This document shows, piece after piece, positions 8,268 to 16,222 of a DNA stretch of 60,247 nucleotides. The position numbers and the translations under genes were made by a program. The DNA is from Avimonoglobus sp965151315 (lineage in GTDB: Bacteria; Bacillota; Clostridia; UBA1381). Position 1 is the first letter of the stretch; each line of letters opens with the position of its first letter. The stretch covers positions 1 to 60,247 of the forward strand of contig CBCTZG010000005.1 of NCBI GenBank assembly GCA_965151315.1, read 5' to 3'. The notes beneath the pieces are model-generated. The model ran no database searches, had not been told where the DNA came from, and saw only the letters and a program-made list of their open reading frames with translations.

Positions 8268-8939
8268 TTAATTCGACAGCGTTCCCGCCGGCGTATCCCA
8301 TCCGTACCAACAGGCCTCCAGCCGGTAGATGGGCATGCCCTGCTGGGCAAACCGGGTTTCGTATTCAGTCATCACATTACCGGCAAACCCGGAATGGTGC
8401 AGATCCAGCGTTATATTCCGCATTTTAAAATTCTCCTGGGCAAAGGAGTTCAAAGAAAATTCAAAAAGCTTCTGGTTGTCTGTCTTAAAGCATACCAGCC
8501 CCCCCAATGGCAAAAGCTTCTTATATAAATCCAAAAAATTCCTGTGGGTCAGCCGCCGTTTTGCCTGCTTGTTTTTCTTCCAGGGATCCGAAAAATTTAG
8601 ATAGATCTGCTGGATCTCTCCCGGGGCAAAATACTCTAAAAGCCTGGCCGCGTCACCGATCATAAATCGTACATTGGGAAGGCCCAGGGGCACAGCTTTT
8701 TCCAGCGCCAGCACCAGTACGTCCGGCACAACGTCCATAGCCACAAAATTCACCGCCGGATACATCTGGGCCATTTGGACAACAAACTGGCCCTTGCCGC
8801 AGCCAATTTCCAGATGGATTGGATTCGTATTGCCAAAGATCTGCCCCCATCGGCCTTGGTTTTCCGCCGGCGTCTGTTCCCAAAGCGCCTGGCACCGCTC
8901 CATCCTTGCGCCGCAGTTTTTCTTTTTTCGCATCCGCAT
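8268..8939 (-). CDS. trmB: tRNA (guanine-46-N7)-methyltransferase
   Basis: A 223-residue SAM-dependent enzyme placing m7G at position 46 of tRNA. It has IHLEIGCGKGQFV (SAM-binding motif I), the family signature YLNFSDPWKKNKQAKRRLTH and a C-terminal TEYETRFAQQGMPIYRLE, all diagnostic. Length is normal. It has its own minus-strand promoter (8973-9001). The start is the first ATG of MRMRKKKN; AAGGA lies somewhat far upstream, so the second ATG is also possible. Downstream is the LTA-synthase-like gene after 93 bases. Confidence 0.95.
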   Translation of the reverse strand: MRMRKKKNCGARMERCQALWEQTPAENQGRWGQIFGNTNPIHLEIGCGKGQFVVQMAQMYPAVNFVAMDVVPDVLVLALEKAVPLGLPNVRFMIGDAARLLEYFAPGEIQQIYLNFSDPWKKNKQAKRRLTHRNFLDLYKKLLPLGGLVCFKTDNQKLFEFSLNSFAQENFKMRNITLDLHHSGFAGNVMTEYETRFAQQGMPIYRLEACWYGWDTPAGTLSN

Positions 8940-8972
8940 AGCCTGTAACCATCCTTTTTGTCATGATACATT

Positions 8973-9001
8973 ATTATACAATATTTCCGCAGAAATGACA
9001 A
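8973..9001 (-). promoter_or_regulatory. SigmaA-type promoter of trmB
   Basis: On the minus strand TTGTCA (9001-8996), a 17-base spacer and TATAAT (8978-8973). It lies 34 bases before the trmB start codon. Confidence 0.75.
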
Positions 9002-9089
9002 CCGCTTTTTTTGTTCCGCCGCAAAAAAATAATACAACATCCGTATGCTATATTCCTATTTATTATTTATATCCGTTTCACAAAAAATC

Positions 9090-9283
9090 AAAAAAACAGC
9101 ACCCCTCACTGCCAGCCTGCCCGGCAATATTGCGGGAATTCCCGCAAAAGCCGGATGGGCCTTTCGTTTGGAATACTGTTTTAATGAGAATAAAACGAAG
9201 CGCGCTCCGCCAGGCCAGGGCCGCATCAAGCAACATCCCGGCGAATAGGATGCTCCCGGCAGATCCCGCCGCATAATATCCTA
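9090..9283 (-). ncRNA. Candidate structured small RNA between spoIIE and trmB
   Basis: The gap holds a GC-rich block on the minus strand behind a clear promoter: TTGCAA (9318-9313), 17 bases, TATAAT (9295-9290). The predicted transcript of about 190 nt ends at seven T residues (9096-9090). Internal pairings include TTCGTTT/AAACGAA (about 9193-9199 with 9163-9169), GCCGGGATG/CATCCGGC enclosing it, and the 18-base palindrome TTGCGGGAATTCCCGCAA (9130-9147). An 8-bp pairing of AGCATCCT near the 5' end with GGGGTGCT at the 3' end would close the whole fold. The length suits 6S RNA, but I cannot identify the family. A 72-codon frame across it looks like chance. Confidence 0.5.
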
Positions 9284-9289
9284 ATTATT

Positions 9290-9318
9290 ATTATATCAGA
9301 AAACAAAATAAATTGCAA
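9290..9318 (-). promoter_or_regulatory. SigmaA-type promoter of the candidate RNA
   Basis: TTGCAA, 17-base spacer, TATAAT on the minus strand. The -10 box is about 350 bases from trmB, which has its own promoter, so a separate RNA is the likely product. Confidence 0.65.
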
Positions 9319-9354
9319 CCACTTCCATAAAAAATGTTTTTAAAGTACGGTGGT

Positions 9355-11640
9355 TTATACCCGTTGGATCTGTATGCAGGCGACAGTCATATCATCCGAT
9401 ATTTTGGGATAGGCTTTGCTGGATGCGTTTTCCAGGATCAGCTCCGCCAGCCTGTCCATAGTATGGCTTTCCCGCATGGTTTTTTTTATCCATTCCCCTC
9501 GGATCGCCCCATGCCCAGCCTCGCTGACACCGTCGGAGGCCAAAACGAGCACGTCCCCATCCCCCAGGGTTCGGCGGATTACCGCCGGCCGCGCCTCCTC
9601 CAAAATCCCAATGGGCAGGGTCTTGGCTTCAATGGTTTCCACGCTTTGCTTATGCTTCCGGTATCCCGGCGCCGCGCCCACCTTCAGGAATTCCGCGTCT
9701 CCCGTCCGCAGGTCGATTTCCGCAATGTCCACCGTGGTAAAGCTTTCGTTTCCCGTTTTTAAGGCCAAGGTGGAATTGATCATATTCACCGCTGTTTCCT
9801 TGCTGATGCCCGCCCGGAGAAATTCCGCCAGCAGCGCAGCTGTCTGCCCGCTTTGGGCGTTTGCCTCACCGCCGCTGCCCATGCCGTCGCAGAGGACTAA
9901 AAAAAATTTGTTTTCTGCCGTTTCAAAATACTGGACTGTATCTCCGGATACCTCTTCACCATCCTTGGTCTGCTGCCGCAGGCCGATTTCCAGCTGAAAC
10001 TGGCTGGCCGCGGTGAATTTTGTCCAGCTTTCGTCTGATACCGACGCCCGCATCGGTACGCCCAGAACCGCAGACACGATTTCCGCTCCCAGCGCCGGGT
10101 CGTCCAGCCCTGGGACAATTTCCACCGCGTAGGCCCCCTTGGCGTTTTCAATGACGCTGACATCCTTCACAAACACGCCTTCCCCCAACAGCTTGTCCGC
10201 GATTCTTTTCTCGCTTTCCTCTAAAAAACAAAATCCCCCCTCTACCTCGTAGGAAAGCCCCCGCATGATATTCGAAATTTCATTGTACTGCCGGGCTACC
10301 AGTCCCTGGCCAATGTTGGCCTCCCCCTTCCAGAGGGTATTCTGCTTATATAGCTCATAGACATGGTTAAAAACCGTCACGAAATTTTCTGCCTGGATAC
10401 ACCGCTGTTTGAATACGATGGGCAGGTTATGCATCCCGCAGGAGCCCTCCCGCTCCATGATCTCAAACACCATATATGCCTGCTGATAGGTTTCCTCCCG
10501 TTTTTCCCCCCAGCACTCCCCCGCCTTTTTACAGCTGCTGCATGCCCTGCCCGCCACCTCTTCCAGAAACGCCGTCACATTTTCCGAGTAGATCTCGTCT
10601 TGGTGCGCTGGCTCCGCGAGGAAATTGTTTGCCAGATCGCCAAAGGCTTTGGCAAAGCTTTTAAGCTCCCCGGATAAATATTGCTTTACCCGTCGGTCTG
10701 TTTTTTTGTCCCGTACCTCAAAAACCGCTGAGATCCGGCCTCCGATCCGCTGATGGATAGCTCTGGGTGTAGCCGCGAACAACAGGCAGGACAAAAATAG
10801 TTCCAGCAGGGAGATAGGCATGGCGCTGATGTCGCCGATGTATAATAGGCTGATCGTAACCCCCAGCAGGAATCCAAGAGAAACGCCTAGCTTACCGAAG
10901 CTCCGCAGGAGATTAGAAAAGACCGCGCTGATCCCAAACACACCAGTTAGCAAAATGGCTGCCGGCTGGTTCATACTGCAGATAAAGCCGATAGCCAGCC
11001 CAAAGCATCCCGCGGCCGCCAGGCCCGTATGCAGGGATACAGACAGCAGGATAAAAATCCCCAGGATCATAGACAAATCAATTCCCAATGGGATTGGCAA
11101 GCCGGATATCCCCATCAGCAGAACACCCAGCGCAATCACGCCGCAGACCAGTTCCTCCTGGGCCGGCTGCTCCCGGCTTGGCTTCATAAACCGCTCCGCC
11201 CGCCGGAATACATAAAACATCAGCCCGGATAAAAGCCCCTCGGCGCCCAGCATGACCGTTGAATAAAACGCGCTGCCGCTGGTCAGGGCATCGTACAGGC
11301 CGCCGGCAATCACACATATGCCGCAGACCGCCATAGAGGAAAGAAGGCTTTTATCCCGGAGCTTTAACTCCGCGTACAGCCAAAATAAAACGCAGGCCAA
11401 AACATAGCCGCCCGCGCTGCCGCCGGCAGAAAACACCGCCAGCCCTACCGCAATCCATCCTAAATAAGCGGCCTCCATGTCCAAAAATGCCGAAAAACAC
11501 GCAACCCCAAATGGGAATGTGCCTAAAACCGACGCCCGCGCCGCCGCGAAAATCACGCAGCACCGCAGAATATCCTCCATTGCCGGCGCCCGGAATACAT
11601 GCCGAATCTCCGCCCTTTGCCTCGCTACTGCCTCCTGCAT
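9355..11640 (-). CDS. spoIIE: Stage II sporulation protein E (membrane PP2C phosphatase)
   Basis: A 761-residue protein with an N-terminal block of about ten membrane helices (to residue ~310), a linker with a conserved Cys cluster (GRACSSCKKAGECWGE) and a C-terminal PP2C-type phosphatase (about 560-761) with metal-binding DGMGSGGEANAQSG and LASDGVSEAG. SpoIIE dephosphorylates SpoIIAA to release sigmaF in the forespore and works at the polar septum. The start is set at 11640, since AAAGGAGG lies 8 bases before it; an upstream ATG covers that site. Presence implies a sporulating organism. No spoIIA genes lie in this window. Confidence 0.95.
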   Translation of the reverse strand: MQEAVARQRAEIRHVFRAPAMEDILRCCVIFAAARASVLGTFPFGVACFSAFLDMEAAYLGWIAVGLAVFSAGGSAGGYVLACVLFWLYAELKLRDKSLLSSMAVCGICVIAGGLYDALTSGSAFYSTVMLGAEGLLSGLMFYVFRRAERFMKPSREQPAQEELVCGVIALGVLLMGISGLPIPLGIDLSMILGIFILLSVSLHTGLAAAGCFGLAIGFICSMNQPAAILLTGVFGISAVFSNLLRSFGKLGVSLGFLLGVTISLLYIGDISAMPISLLELFLSCLLFAATPRAIHQRIGGRISAVFEVRDKKTDRRVKQYLSGELKSFAKAFGDLANNFLAEPAHQDEIYSENVTAFLEEVAGRACSSCKKAGECWGEKREETYQQAYMVFEIMEREGSCGMHNLPIVFKQRCIQAENFVTVFNHVYELYKQNTLWKGEANIGQGLVARQYNEISNIMRGLSYEVEGGFCFLEESEKRIADKLLGEGVFVKDVSVIENAKGAYAVEIVPGLDDPALGAEIVSAVLGVPMRASVSDESWTKFTAASQFQLEIGLRQQTKDGEEVSGDTVQYFETAENKFFLVLCDGMGSGGEANAQSGQTAALLAEFLRAGISKETAVNMINSTLALKTGNESFTTVDIAEIDLRTGDAEFLKVGAAPGYRKHKQSVETIEAKTLPIGILEEARPAVIRRTLGDGDVLVLASDGVSEAGHGAIRGEWIKKTMRESHTMDRLAELILENASSKAYPKISDDMTVACIQIQRV

Positions 11641-11694
11641 ACCCTTTTCCTCCTTTGTATTCACCGGTTTCTGTTTTATACATATCGTCAGATT

Positions 11695-11745
11695 ATTATA
11701 TCACAGGAAATTTACATTTTTTGTCATTTTTTCTTGTCATTTTAT
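11695..11745 (-). promoter_or_regulatory. spoIIE promoter region with repeated TGACAA motifs
   Basis: On the minus strand a TATAAT box (11700-11695) lacks a good -35 hexamer at the expected distance. Instead ATGACAA occurs twice (about 11727-11720 and 11740-11733). TGACAAA differs by one base from the Spo0A box TGNCGAA. Spo0A-activated spoIIE promoters are known to have poor -35 boxes, so Spo0A control is possible but not shown. Confidence 0.35.
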
Positions 11746-11840
11746 AAAATTGATATGACAAAAAACATCCTAGATTCAACAATTTTTACTAATTTATTGT
11801 CAATTTAGGAACTTTTTATTTATTTTTTGTAAAATTGTGG

Positions 11841-11846
11841 TATAAT
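11841..11846 (+). promoter_or_regulatory. Extended -10 promoter of the phosphodiesterase gene
   Basis: TGGTATAAT forms an extended -10 element about 35 bases before the start codon; the -35 region is weak. AAAGGA precedes the ATG. Confidence 0.5.
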
Positions 11847-11880
11847 AAGGGATACTAATTTAGCTGAGAAAGGAAATCCT

Positions 11881-12348
11881 ATGCGGATACTTGTTTTTTC
11901 GGATACCCATGGTGATATACAGCTTTGCAGTAAAATTGTAAAAACACTGGTCGGTATAGATATGATTATCCATGCCGGGGACCACGCCCGGGACGCGGAA
12001 AACTTGGCTGCCGCGTTTCCAGAAATTCCTGTGGTCTTTGTCCGCGGCAACTGTGATCTTTCCGCCGCGCCGGCAGAGCGGATTGTGGAGGCGGCCGGAA
12101 AGCGGATTTTTGTGACCCACGGGCATCTGTATAATGTGAAAAATGAACGGGACTATGCCACCTTGGCTAAAAAGGTACAAGCAGAGCACTGTGATCTGGG
12201 GATCTTTGGCCACACCCATATGGGATATGACGCCAATTGCGGCCGATTTTCCTTGTTGAATCCGGGCAGCGCGCGCTATATGTCGACATATGGTGTTGTG
12301 GAGATTGAGGACGGCCGTTTGAAAACCGCCGTTTTATCGGCTATTTAA
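11881..12348 (+). CDS. YfcE/MJ0936-family metallophosphoesterase
   Basis: A 155-residue calcineurin-like phosphoesterase. All five metal-binding blocks are visible: DTHGD, HAGDHARD, RGNCD, VTHGH and FGHTHM. Length and order match the YfcE/MJ0936 group, cytoplasmic enzymes that hydrolyse phosphodiester bonds in vitro and whose physiological substrate is mostly unknown. In many Firmicutes a gene of this family follows the rdgB-type nucleotide pyrophosphatase; here it is alone and divergent from spoIIE. AAAGGA lies 7 bases before the ATG. Confidence 0.9.
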   Translation: MRILVFSDTHGDIQLCSKIVKTLVGIDMIIHAGDHARDAENLAAAFPEIPVVFVRGNCDLSAAPAERIVEAAGKRIFVTHGHLYNVKNERDYATLAKKVQAEHCDLGIFGHTHMGYDANCGRFSLLNPGSARYMSTYGVVEIEDGRLKTAVLSAI

Positions 12349-12568
12349 AACCCAGCTTATTCTATATAAATTTGGAATAGGGTAAAACGGTAAATATTTA
12401 TTAGAATTTTTTTGGTATAATTATATAAATTTCATAAAAATTTGGCGATTGTTAAAGGTTTGTGACATTTTGATTGTTATTTGTTGAGTTATTCTTGTTT
12501 TTTATGTCACGAATTTGTGAATTTTAAAATTTTGATTAAAATACCTACCAAATGTTCTATTGATCGTA

Positions 12569-12597
12569 TTGTTTCTCTAGAAAAATCTATCTATAAT
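12569..12597 (+). promoter_or_regulatory. SigmaA-type promoter of a candidate small RNA
   Basis: TTGTTT, 17-base spacer, consensus TATAAT. The flanks are very AT-rich. The predicted start is near 12604. Confidence 0.65.
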
Positions 12598-12604
12598 GGA
12601 GCAC

Positions 12605-12741
12605 TGTAGACATTATAAATAGTAGCAGAGAGAATGCTATGGCGTTTGATAAATTGGGGAATGAATCAGACGCGAAACGTGGGCGGATGGAAGGGGTTCC
12701 ATCCGGAAAAAGCTGTTTCCTAACTTGGGAACAGCTTTTTC
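12605..12741 (+). ncRNA. Candidate small RNA with three hairpins and a terminator
   Basis: An intergenic transcript of about 137 nt is predicted between a consensus promoter and a strong terminator. It folds as consecutive hairpins. The first is TAGCA/TGCTA (12623-12627 with 12635-12639). The second is a 9-bp stem GCGTTTGAT/ATCAGACGC (12642-12650 with 12665-12673), with one GU pair and a 14-base purine-rich loop. The third is the perfect 8-bp stem GGATGGAA/TTCCATCC (12685-12704) with a GGGG loop. The terminator is a 14-bp stem (12707-12740) ending in T residues. The linker GAAACGTGGGC is single-stranded. I do not recognise a known riboswitch or RNA family. A 78-codon frame across it lacks a ribosome binding site. 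The next gene starts 158 bases later, after the terminator, so a trans-acting RNA or an attenuated leader are both possible. Confidence 0.6.
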
Positions 12742-12898
12742 ATTGCGGCAAAATACACTGCAATCTTGTTTCTAAAAAATTTAAAATTGTATTTACTCAT
12801 TATTTTTGTGTATATACACAATTATATCAAATTATCATTTTTTTGTCAATGGTTTATAATAATTATACTAAATAAATTATTTGACAGGATTGAGTAAT

Positions 12899-13141
12899 AT
12901 GCTGCATGAAAATGAGTACAAGGCAATTTTATTAGACATCGGGATCAAAATCGGCTATTACCGGCGGCGCGCGGGTATGACCCAAGCCGAGCTGGCGGAA
13001 CACACCGGTATGACTTTATCGTATATCAGCCAGCTTGAAAGCCCCAATCTCCCCTATTGCCCTTCCATCAAAGCATTGTTTACAATCGCGAAGGTATTGG
13101 GTGTGAAGGCTTCCAAACTGATTGATATTGAGGAAAATTAA
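12899..13141 (+). CDS. XRE-family HTH regulator
   Basis: An 80-residue single-domain Cro/C1 HTH protein. It has KIGYYRRRAGMTQAELAEHT, the recognition segment MTLSYISQLESPN and a closing helix IKALFTIAKVLGVKASKLID. The ATG at 12899 is preferred over the in-frame TTG at 12881, because AGGATTGAG lies between them at suitable distance. It stands after the candidate small RNA terminator and is convergent with rnpB, sharing a bidirectional terminator. Role unknown. Confidence 0.85.
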   Translation: MLHENEYKAILLDIGIKIGYYRRRAGMTQAELAEHTGMTLSYISQLESPNLPYCPSIKALFTIAKVLGVKASKLIDIEEN

Positions 13142-13172
13142 AGCTGCCCGCAATAGCGGGAACATGGTAAGC

Positions 13173-13206
13173 AAAACGTCCGAAGCGAACGCTTCGGACG
13201 TTTTTT
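13173..13206. terminator. Bidirectional terminator between XRE gene and rnpB
   Basis: A 14-bp perfect stem (AAAACGTCCGAAGC pairing with GCTTCGGACGTTTT) and a 4-base loop. Six T residues end the plus-strand side, which serves the XRE gene; the minus-strand side has four T and serves rnpB. Confidence 0.85.
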
Positions 13207-13215
13207 CACAAGACA

Positions 13216-13552
13216 ATGAGTAAATCTGTAAGCCGGGTTCTGTATTTGACGGTCATCTATCTGTGGCCTGCCATCGCTGACAGGCTCAAGCCATCGGTCA
13301 GGGAACTGCCGAGCAGGCTTATGTCCCATATTGATGTTGCTCCGGATGGGGTTTACACCGGGGGACAGTTTCCAGCCCCCGTGTGAGCTCTTACCTCACA
13401 TTTCCACACTTACCCGGCAAGCCGGGCGTTTATTTTCTGTTGCACTTTCCTTGGAGTTGCCTCCACCGGGCGTTACCCGGCATCCTCGCTCTCTGGAGCC
13501 CGGACTTTCCTCACGTATCATTTCGATACCCGCGACCGTCTGGTTTACTCAT
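13216..13552 (-). ncRNA. rnpB: RNase P RNA
   Basis: A bacterial RNase P RNA of about 337 nt, the catalytic RNA that trims the 5' leader from pre-tRNA. On the minus strand the 5' end carries GAGGAAAGTCCGGGCTCC (the conserved CR-I/P4 strand) shortly after the P1 strand ATGAGTAAA. The 3' end has ACAGAACCCGGCTTAC followed by the complementary P1 strand TTTACTCAT. A central AAACCCCATCCGGAGCAA is typical of type A molecules. A consensus promoter lies at 13562-13591 and a terminator at 13173-13206. Ends are set by the P1 pairing and may be off by a few bases. Confidence 0.95.
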
Positions 13553-13561
13553 GTGTTGCAT

Positions 13562-13591
13562 ATTATATCACTTTCTTCCCCTGCTTGTCAA
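13562..13591 (-). promoter_or_regulatory. rnpB promoter
   Basis: Minus strand TTGACA (13591-13586), 18-base spacer, TATAAT (13567-13562). It begins immediately after the stop codon of the small germination gene. Confidence 0.8.
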
Positions 13592-13750
13592 CTATAGAAT
13601 GATATATGCGGAAGCCAACGCCGAAAGGGACAGAAAAATCATCCCGATTCCGCCCGCATAATTTTTTTCCCGGAAATTCCACGCCGCAAAGCTTAAGGAT
13701 TTAATTGTTCCGATAATGATAATTAACAATATTGCCAGCGTTAATATCAT
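13592..13750 (-). CDS. 52-residue two-segment membrane protein, candidate germinant receptor D subunit
   Basis: A short gene read from 13750 down to the stop at 13592. The protein begins MILTLAILLIIIIGTIKS and ends IGMIFLSLSALASAYIIL, giving two hydrophobic segments (about 2-16 and 35-52) around a polar loop FAAWNFREKNYAGG. Its ATG overlaps the gerKC stop codon by four bases (ATGA), and GGTAGGTGA stands 6-8 bases before it, so it is coupled to the receptor operon. Small two-segment D subunits are known next to some Bacillus germinant receptor operons and modulate germination. This looks like a clostridial counterpart by position and topology. Sequence homology was not tested. Confidence 0.7.
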   Translation of the reverse strand: MILTLAILLIIIIGTIKSLSFAAWNFREKNYAGGIGMIFLSLSALASAYIIL

Positions 13751-15138
13751 TTCTGTTCACCTACCTTCATATCATGCCTGCGGATGATCAGTCCTGTCCC
13801 TTGCAGCTTGAATTTTACATCCACCGAAAACTCTGCCTGCGGATACTTTTCGATCCAGTTATATGCTTCAAAATCCTGATGGGTCCGAAAATGGCTTTTC
13901 GCGTAGCTGCCAAAGCCTATAATATCTGTCCCCAATTCATTGCTGGTTTTCTGTAAAAACCGGAGCAGTGCGCGCTGGGTATATTCAATCAGCTCCTGCT
14001 CATATGCTGATATCTCCTCTTCCAAATAATCATATGGGGAGATCGACAGAAAGTCCCCCTCTAGATCTACCTGAACGCTGATTTTCGGATGTTCCCCGGA
14101 CACATCAATATGATAAATGGGATGCTTCCCCTGTTCCAGCCGCAGTGTTGTTGGGTAATCCGGAGATTTCCGGCTATAGAAATTTGTGTAGCTGTATTCA
14201 AATTCCCCTTTTGCTATACTGTAAAGCTGGCTCTCTACAGAATTCAGCTCAGCAATCATTTTATCCTTCCGGAAAACGGCCAGTCCCATTACTTCCCCTT
14301 GATTTTCCTTTTCTACATCCATATTGCCGGCAATATAATCCTTTACATTATATTCAAATCCCTGCTTATTGATAGGGATCTGCTGCTCCTGTCCAGTTTG
14401 GGCCGATTGGGTGCCGCTTTTCTGCTGCTGGCCGCTCTGGCTGTCTTCACCGCTTTGGTCCTGATCACCGCCCCCTTGCTGGCCGCCGCTTTCCGATTGC
14501 TGGCTGCTTTTTTCCTTATCATCGCTGCTTTTCCGAACGGCCGCAATGGGCAAGACACTGTCCCGCTCATTAGTTTTCATATAAAAATAAAAATCCTGGG
14601 AAAGGTTCTTTGGGATATAACCGGAATACTCGTTTTCAAAAATTAGCTGGTAATATTTTTCCGGGTTAATTTCTACAACTGGACTGATCCCATCTAAATA
14701 TTCCTTTGCTGATCCCTTAGCCACGGCCAGGTAAATATTGGGCCGGATATCGCTGCTCCGGGCAATTGTGTCCGCCATATCAATGATCCCATTCCTCGCT
14801 ACTTCTTCAGAAAAAACAATTAGCTTGGTATGTGCCAGGGTAAACCGCTTGCTGACAATATGGTTTGCCAGGTTGATCGCGGAATAAATTGTGGGTGCAT
14901 TGACTGTCACCAGGCTGAAGGTCTCGTTTCCGCCCTTTCCTCCTTCTTCGCTGGCGCCGCCGCTGATTTGTGTGGGCCGGGCAAACTGAATCGTAATCGC
15001 ATATTCCCCGGGATCTTCCCCCTGGTCAATCCCTAAAGCTACAGTATATACGATGTCATTGGGCTCGTCGGCGTCATAGCATCCGCAAAGAATCCCCATC
15101 AGTAATATTCCGGCCAGCATTATACTAATTCTTTTCAA
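13747..15138 (-). CDS. gerKC: Ger(x)C-family spore germination lipoprotein
   Basis: A 463-residue C subunit of a GerA-type germinant receptor. The signal peptide ends in a lipobox (GILCGC), giving a lipid-anchored Cys near residue 20. Family features include DIVYTVALGIDQGE near the N-terminus and the C-terminal GTDIIGFGSYAKSHF. A Ser/Gln/Gly-rich low-complexity insert of about 50 residues (around 205-255) interrupts the middle; most family members lack such a stretch. The gene overlaps the preceding permease gene by 14 bases and the following 52-codon gene by 4. The symbol follows the gerK-type naming used in clostridia; orthology to a specific gerK is not proven. Confidence 0.93.
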   Translation of the reverse strand: MKRISIMLAGILLMGILCGCYDADEPNDIVYTVALGIDQGEDPGEYAITIQFARPTQISGGASEEGGKGGNETFSLVTVNAPTIYSAINLANHIVSKRFTLAHTKLIVFSEEVARNGIIDMADTIARSSDIRPNIYLAVAKGSAKEYLDGISPVVEINPEKYYQLIFENEYSGYIPKNLSQDFYFYMKTNERDSVLPIAAVRKSSDDKEKSSQQSESGGQQGGGDQDQSGEDSQSGQQQKSGTQSAQTGQEQQIPINKQGFEYNVKDYIAGNMDVEKENQGEVMGLAVFRKDKMIAELNSVESQLYSIAKGEFEYSYTNFYSRKSPDYPTTLRLEQGKHPIYHIDVSGEHPKISVQVDLEGDFLSISPYDYLEEEISAYEQELIEYTQRALLRFLQKTSNELGTDIIGFGSYAKSHFRTHQDFEAYNWIEKYPQAEFSVDVKFKLQGTGLIIRRHDMKVGEQK

Positions 15139-16213
15139 GCGTATTCCGCCTCCTTGCTTTCACTCTGTACAAAATCCCCACTGCCACCGGCAGCACAAAC
15201 GCCAGCGGATAGATGATCCATTTACTCACAAAATTGGTATTATAAAGCTCTACAATTGTAGCCGGCACTAACGAAAGCATAACAATCAGCGTAACCATCG
15301 GAAAAATAACAGGCCGATAATATCGAAGCTGAAATGTTTCCTTCCAGATGTGGCAAATGGCAAATAAATATAGGGACGCATAAAGAAGCATGGCAATCGA
15401 CCAGATAAATTCAAAGAATGCCTCCAGCCGCTGGAAATACCGGCCAATCCGTAAAAGCCGGGACATCATATACAGCGGCGTGATAAATACCGTAGAAGCT
15501 GGATATGGAAATGTCATGACGTACATTCCTGTAATTAGTGTCCCTATAATACCGCTAATGATAATTGCCCGGTATCCGCTGGCCACCGCTTCTTTTCTGT
15601 TTTTGCAAAAAGGAAGCAATACGTTGAGTAGAATAATGTCCGCAAACATCCGCATTTCTTCCAATCCACCTGCAAAAATATTATATGTCCCTGTTCCCAA
15701 TATTGGATACATATTGGTAACTTCCAGATGCGGCAGCAGAAGTATCAGGAAGAATAGAAAAAATAACGCGGCTACCGGCAAAAAGATAGCGTGAATCCTA
15801 GCAATGGAGTCAATCCCCATGTAAGCGCCAAAGGCTATACAAATCGCAAACAGCAAGAGAATAAATTCCATTGGTGTTTCCGGCAGCAGGATTTCATTCA
15901 CCGACTCAGGAAAAAACCGAATATTGACAGCCATATTCAGTCCTAACACCAAAATCAATATAATCCCTACGGCGATTCTAAGTCCCTTTCCCCCTATTTT
16001 TCCAGATAGGGACACAACATCCTGCATTCCCGCTTTTTCATAAATTTTTGTTGTAATAAAAAATATCAATAGCATTATTAGGGACATATAAATTACTTGT
16101 ATCCATGCGGCGCTGCCTGATCGAACCACAACACTTCTTGGAAAACTAAACAACATTTTAACGAGAATTGCGTTTACCAGTAAGCTGGTTAGTTTTTTTT
16201 GCTCAATTTTCAT
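15125..16213 (-). CDS. gerKB: Spore germination permease (B subunit)
   Basis: A 362-residue membrane protein of the GerAB/GerKB family, part of the APC transporter superfamily, with about ten membrane segments. PLLVNAI-like and FFPESVNEILLPETPMEF regions suit the family. The B subunit is the usual germinant-binding channel-like component of the receptor in the spore inner membrane. It starts 10 bases after gerKA stops and runs into gerKC. Ligand specificity (amino acid, sugar or bile salt) cannot be read from sequence by eye. Confidence 0.92.
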   Translation of the reverse strand: MKIEQKKLTSLLVNAILVKMLFSFPRSVVVRSGSAAWIQVIYMSLIMLLIFFITTKIYEKAGMQDVVSLSGKIGGKGLRIAVGIILILVLGLNMAVNIRFFPESVNEILLPETPMEFILLLFAICIAFGAYMGIDSIARIHAIFLPVAALFFLFFLILLLPHLEVTNMYPILGTGTYNIFAGGLEEMRMFADIILLNVLLPFCKNRKEAVASGYRAIIISGIIGTLITGMYVMTFPYPASTVFITPLYMMSRLLRIGRYFQRLEAFFEFIWSIAMLLYASLYLFAICHIWKETFQLRYYRPVIFPMVTLIVMLSLVPATIVELYNTNFVSKWIIYPLAFVLPVAVGILYRVKARRRNTLEKN

Positions 16214-16222
16214 ATTATCTAC

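Noticed and set aside
9056..9274. 72-codon minus-strand open frame in the spoIIE-trmB gap
   Set aside because: AGGA precedes its start, but the composition (Pro, Gly, Arg, Cys) looks like a translated structured RNA; it covers the palindromes and the T run.
12639..12875. 78-codon plus-strand open frame across the candidate small RNA
   Set aside because: It runs through three hairpins and a terminator, lacks a ribosome binding site and has no recognisable protein sequence.
13331..13661. Plus-strand open frames at 13.33-13.66 kb
   Set aside because: They are antisense translations of RNase P RNA and its promoter region.
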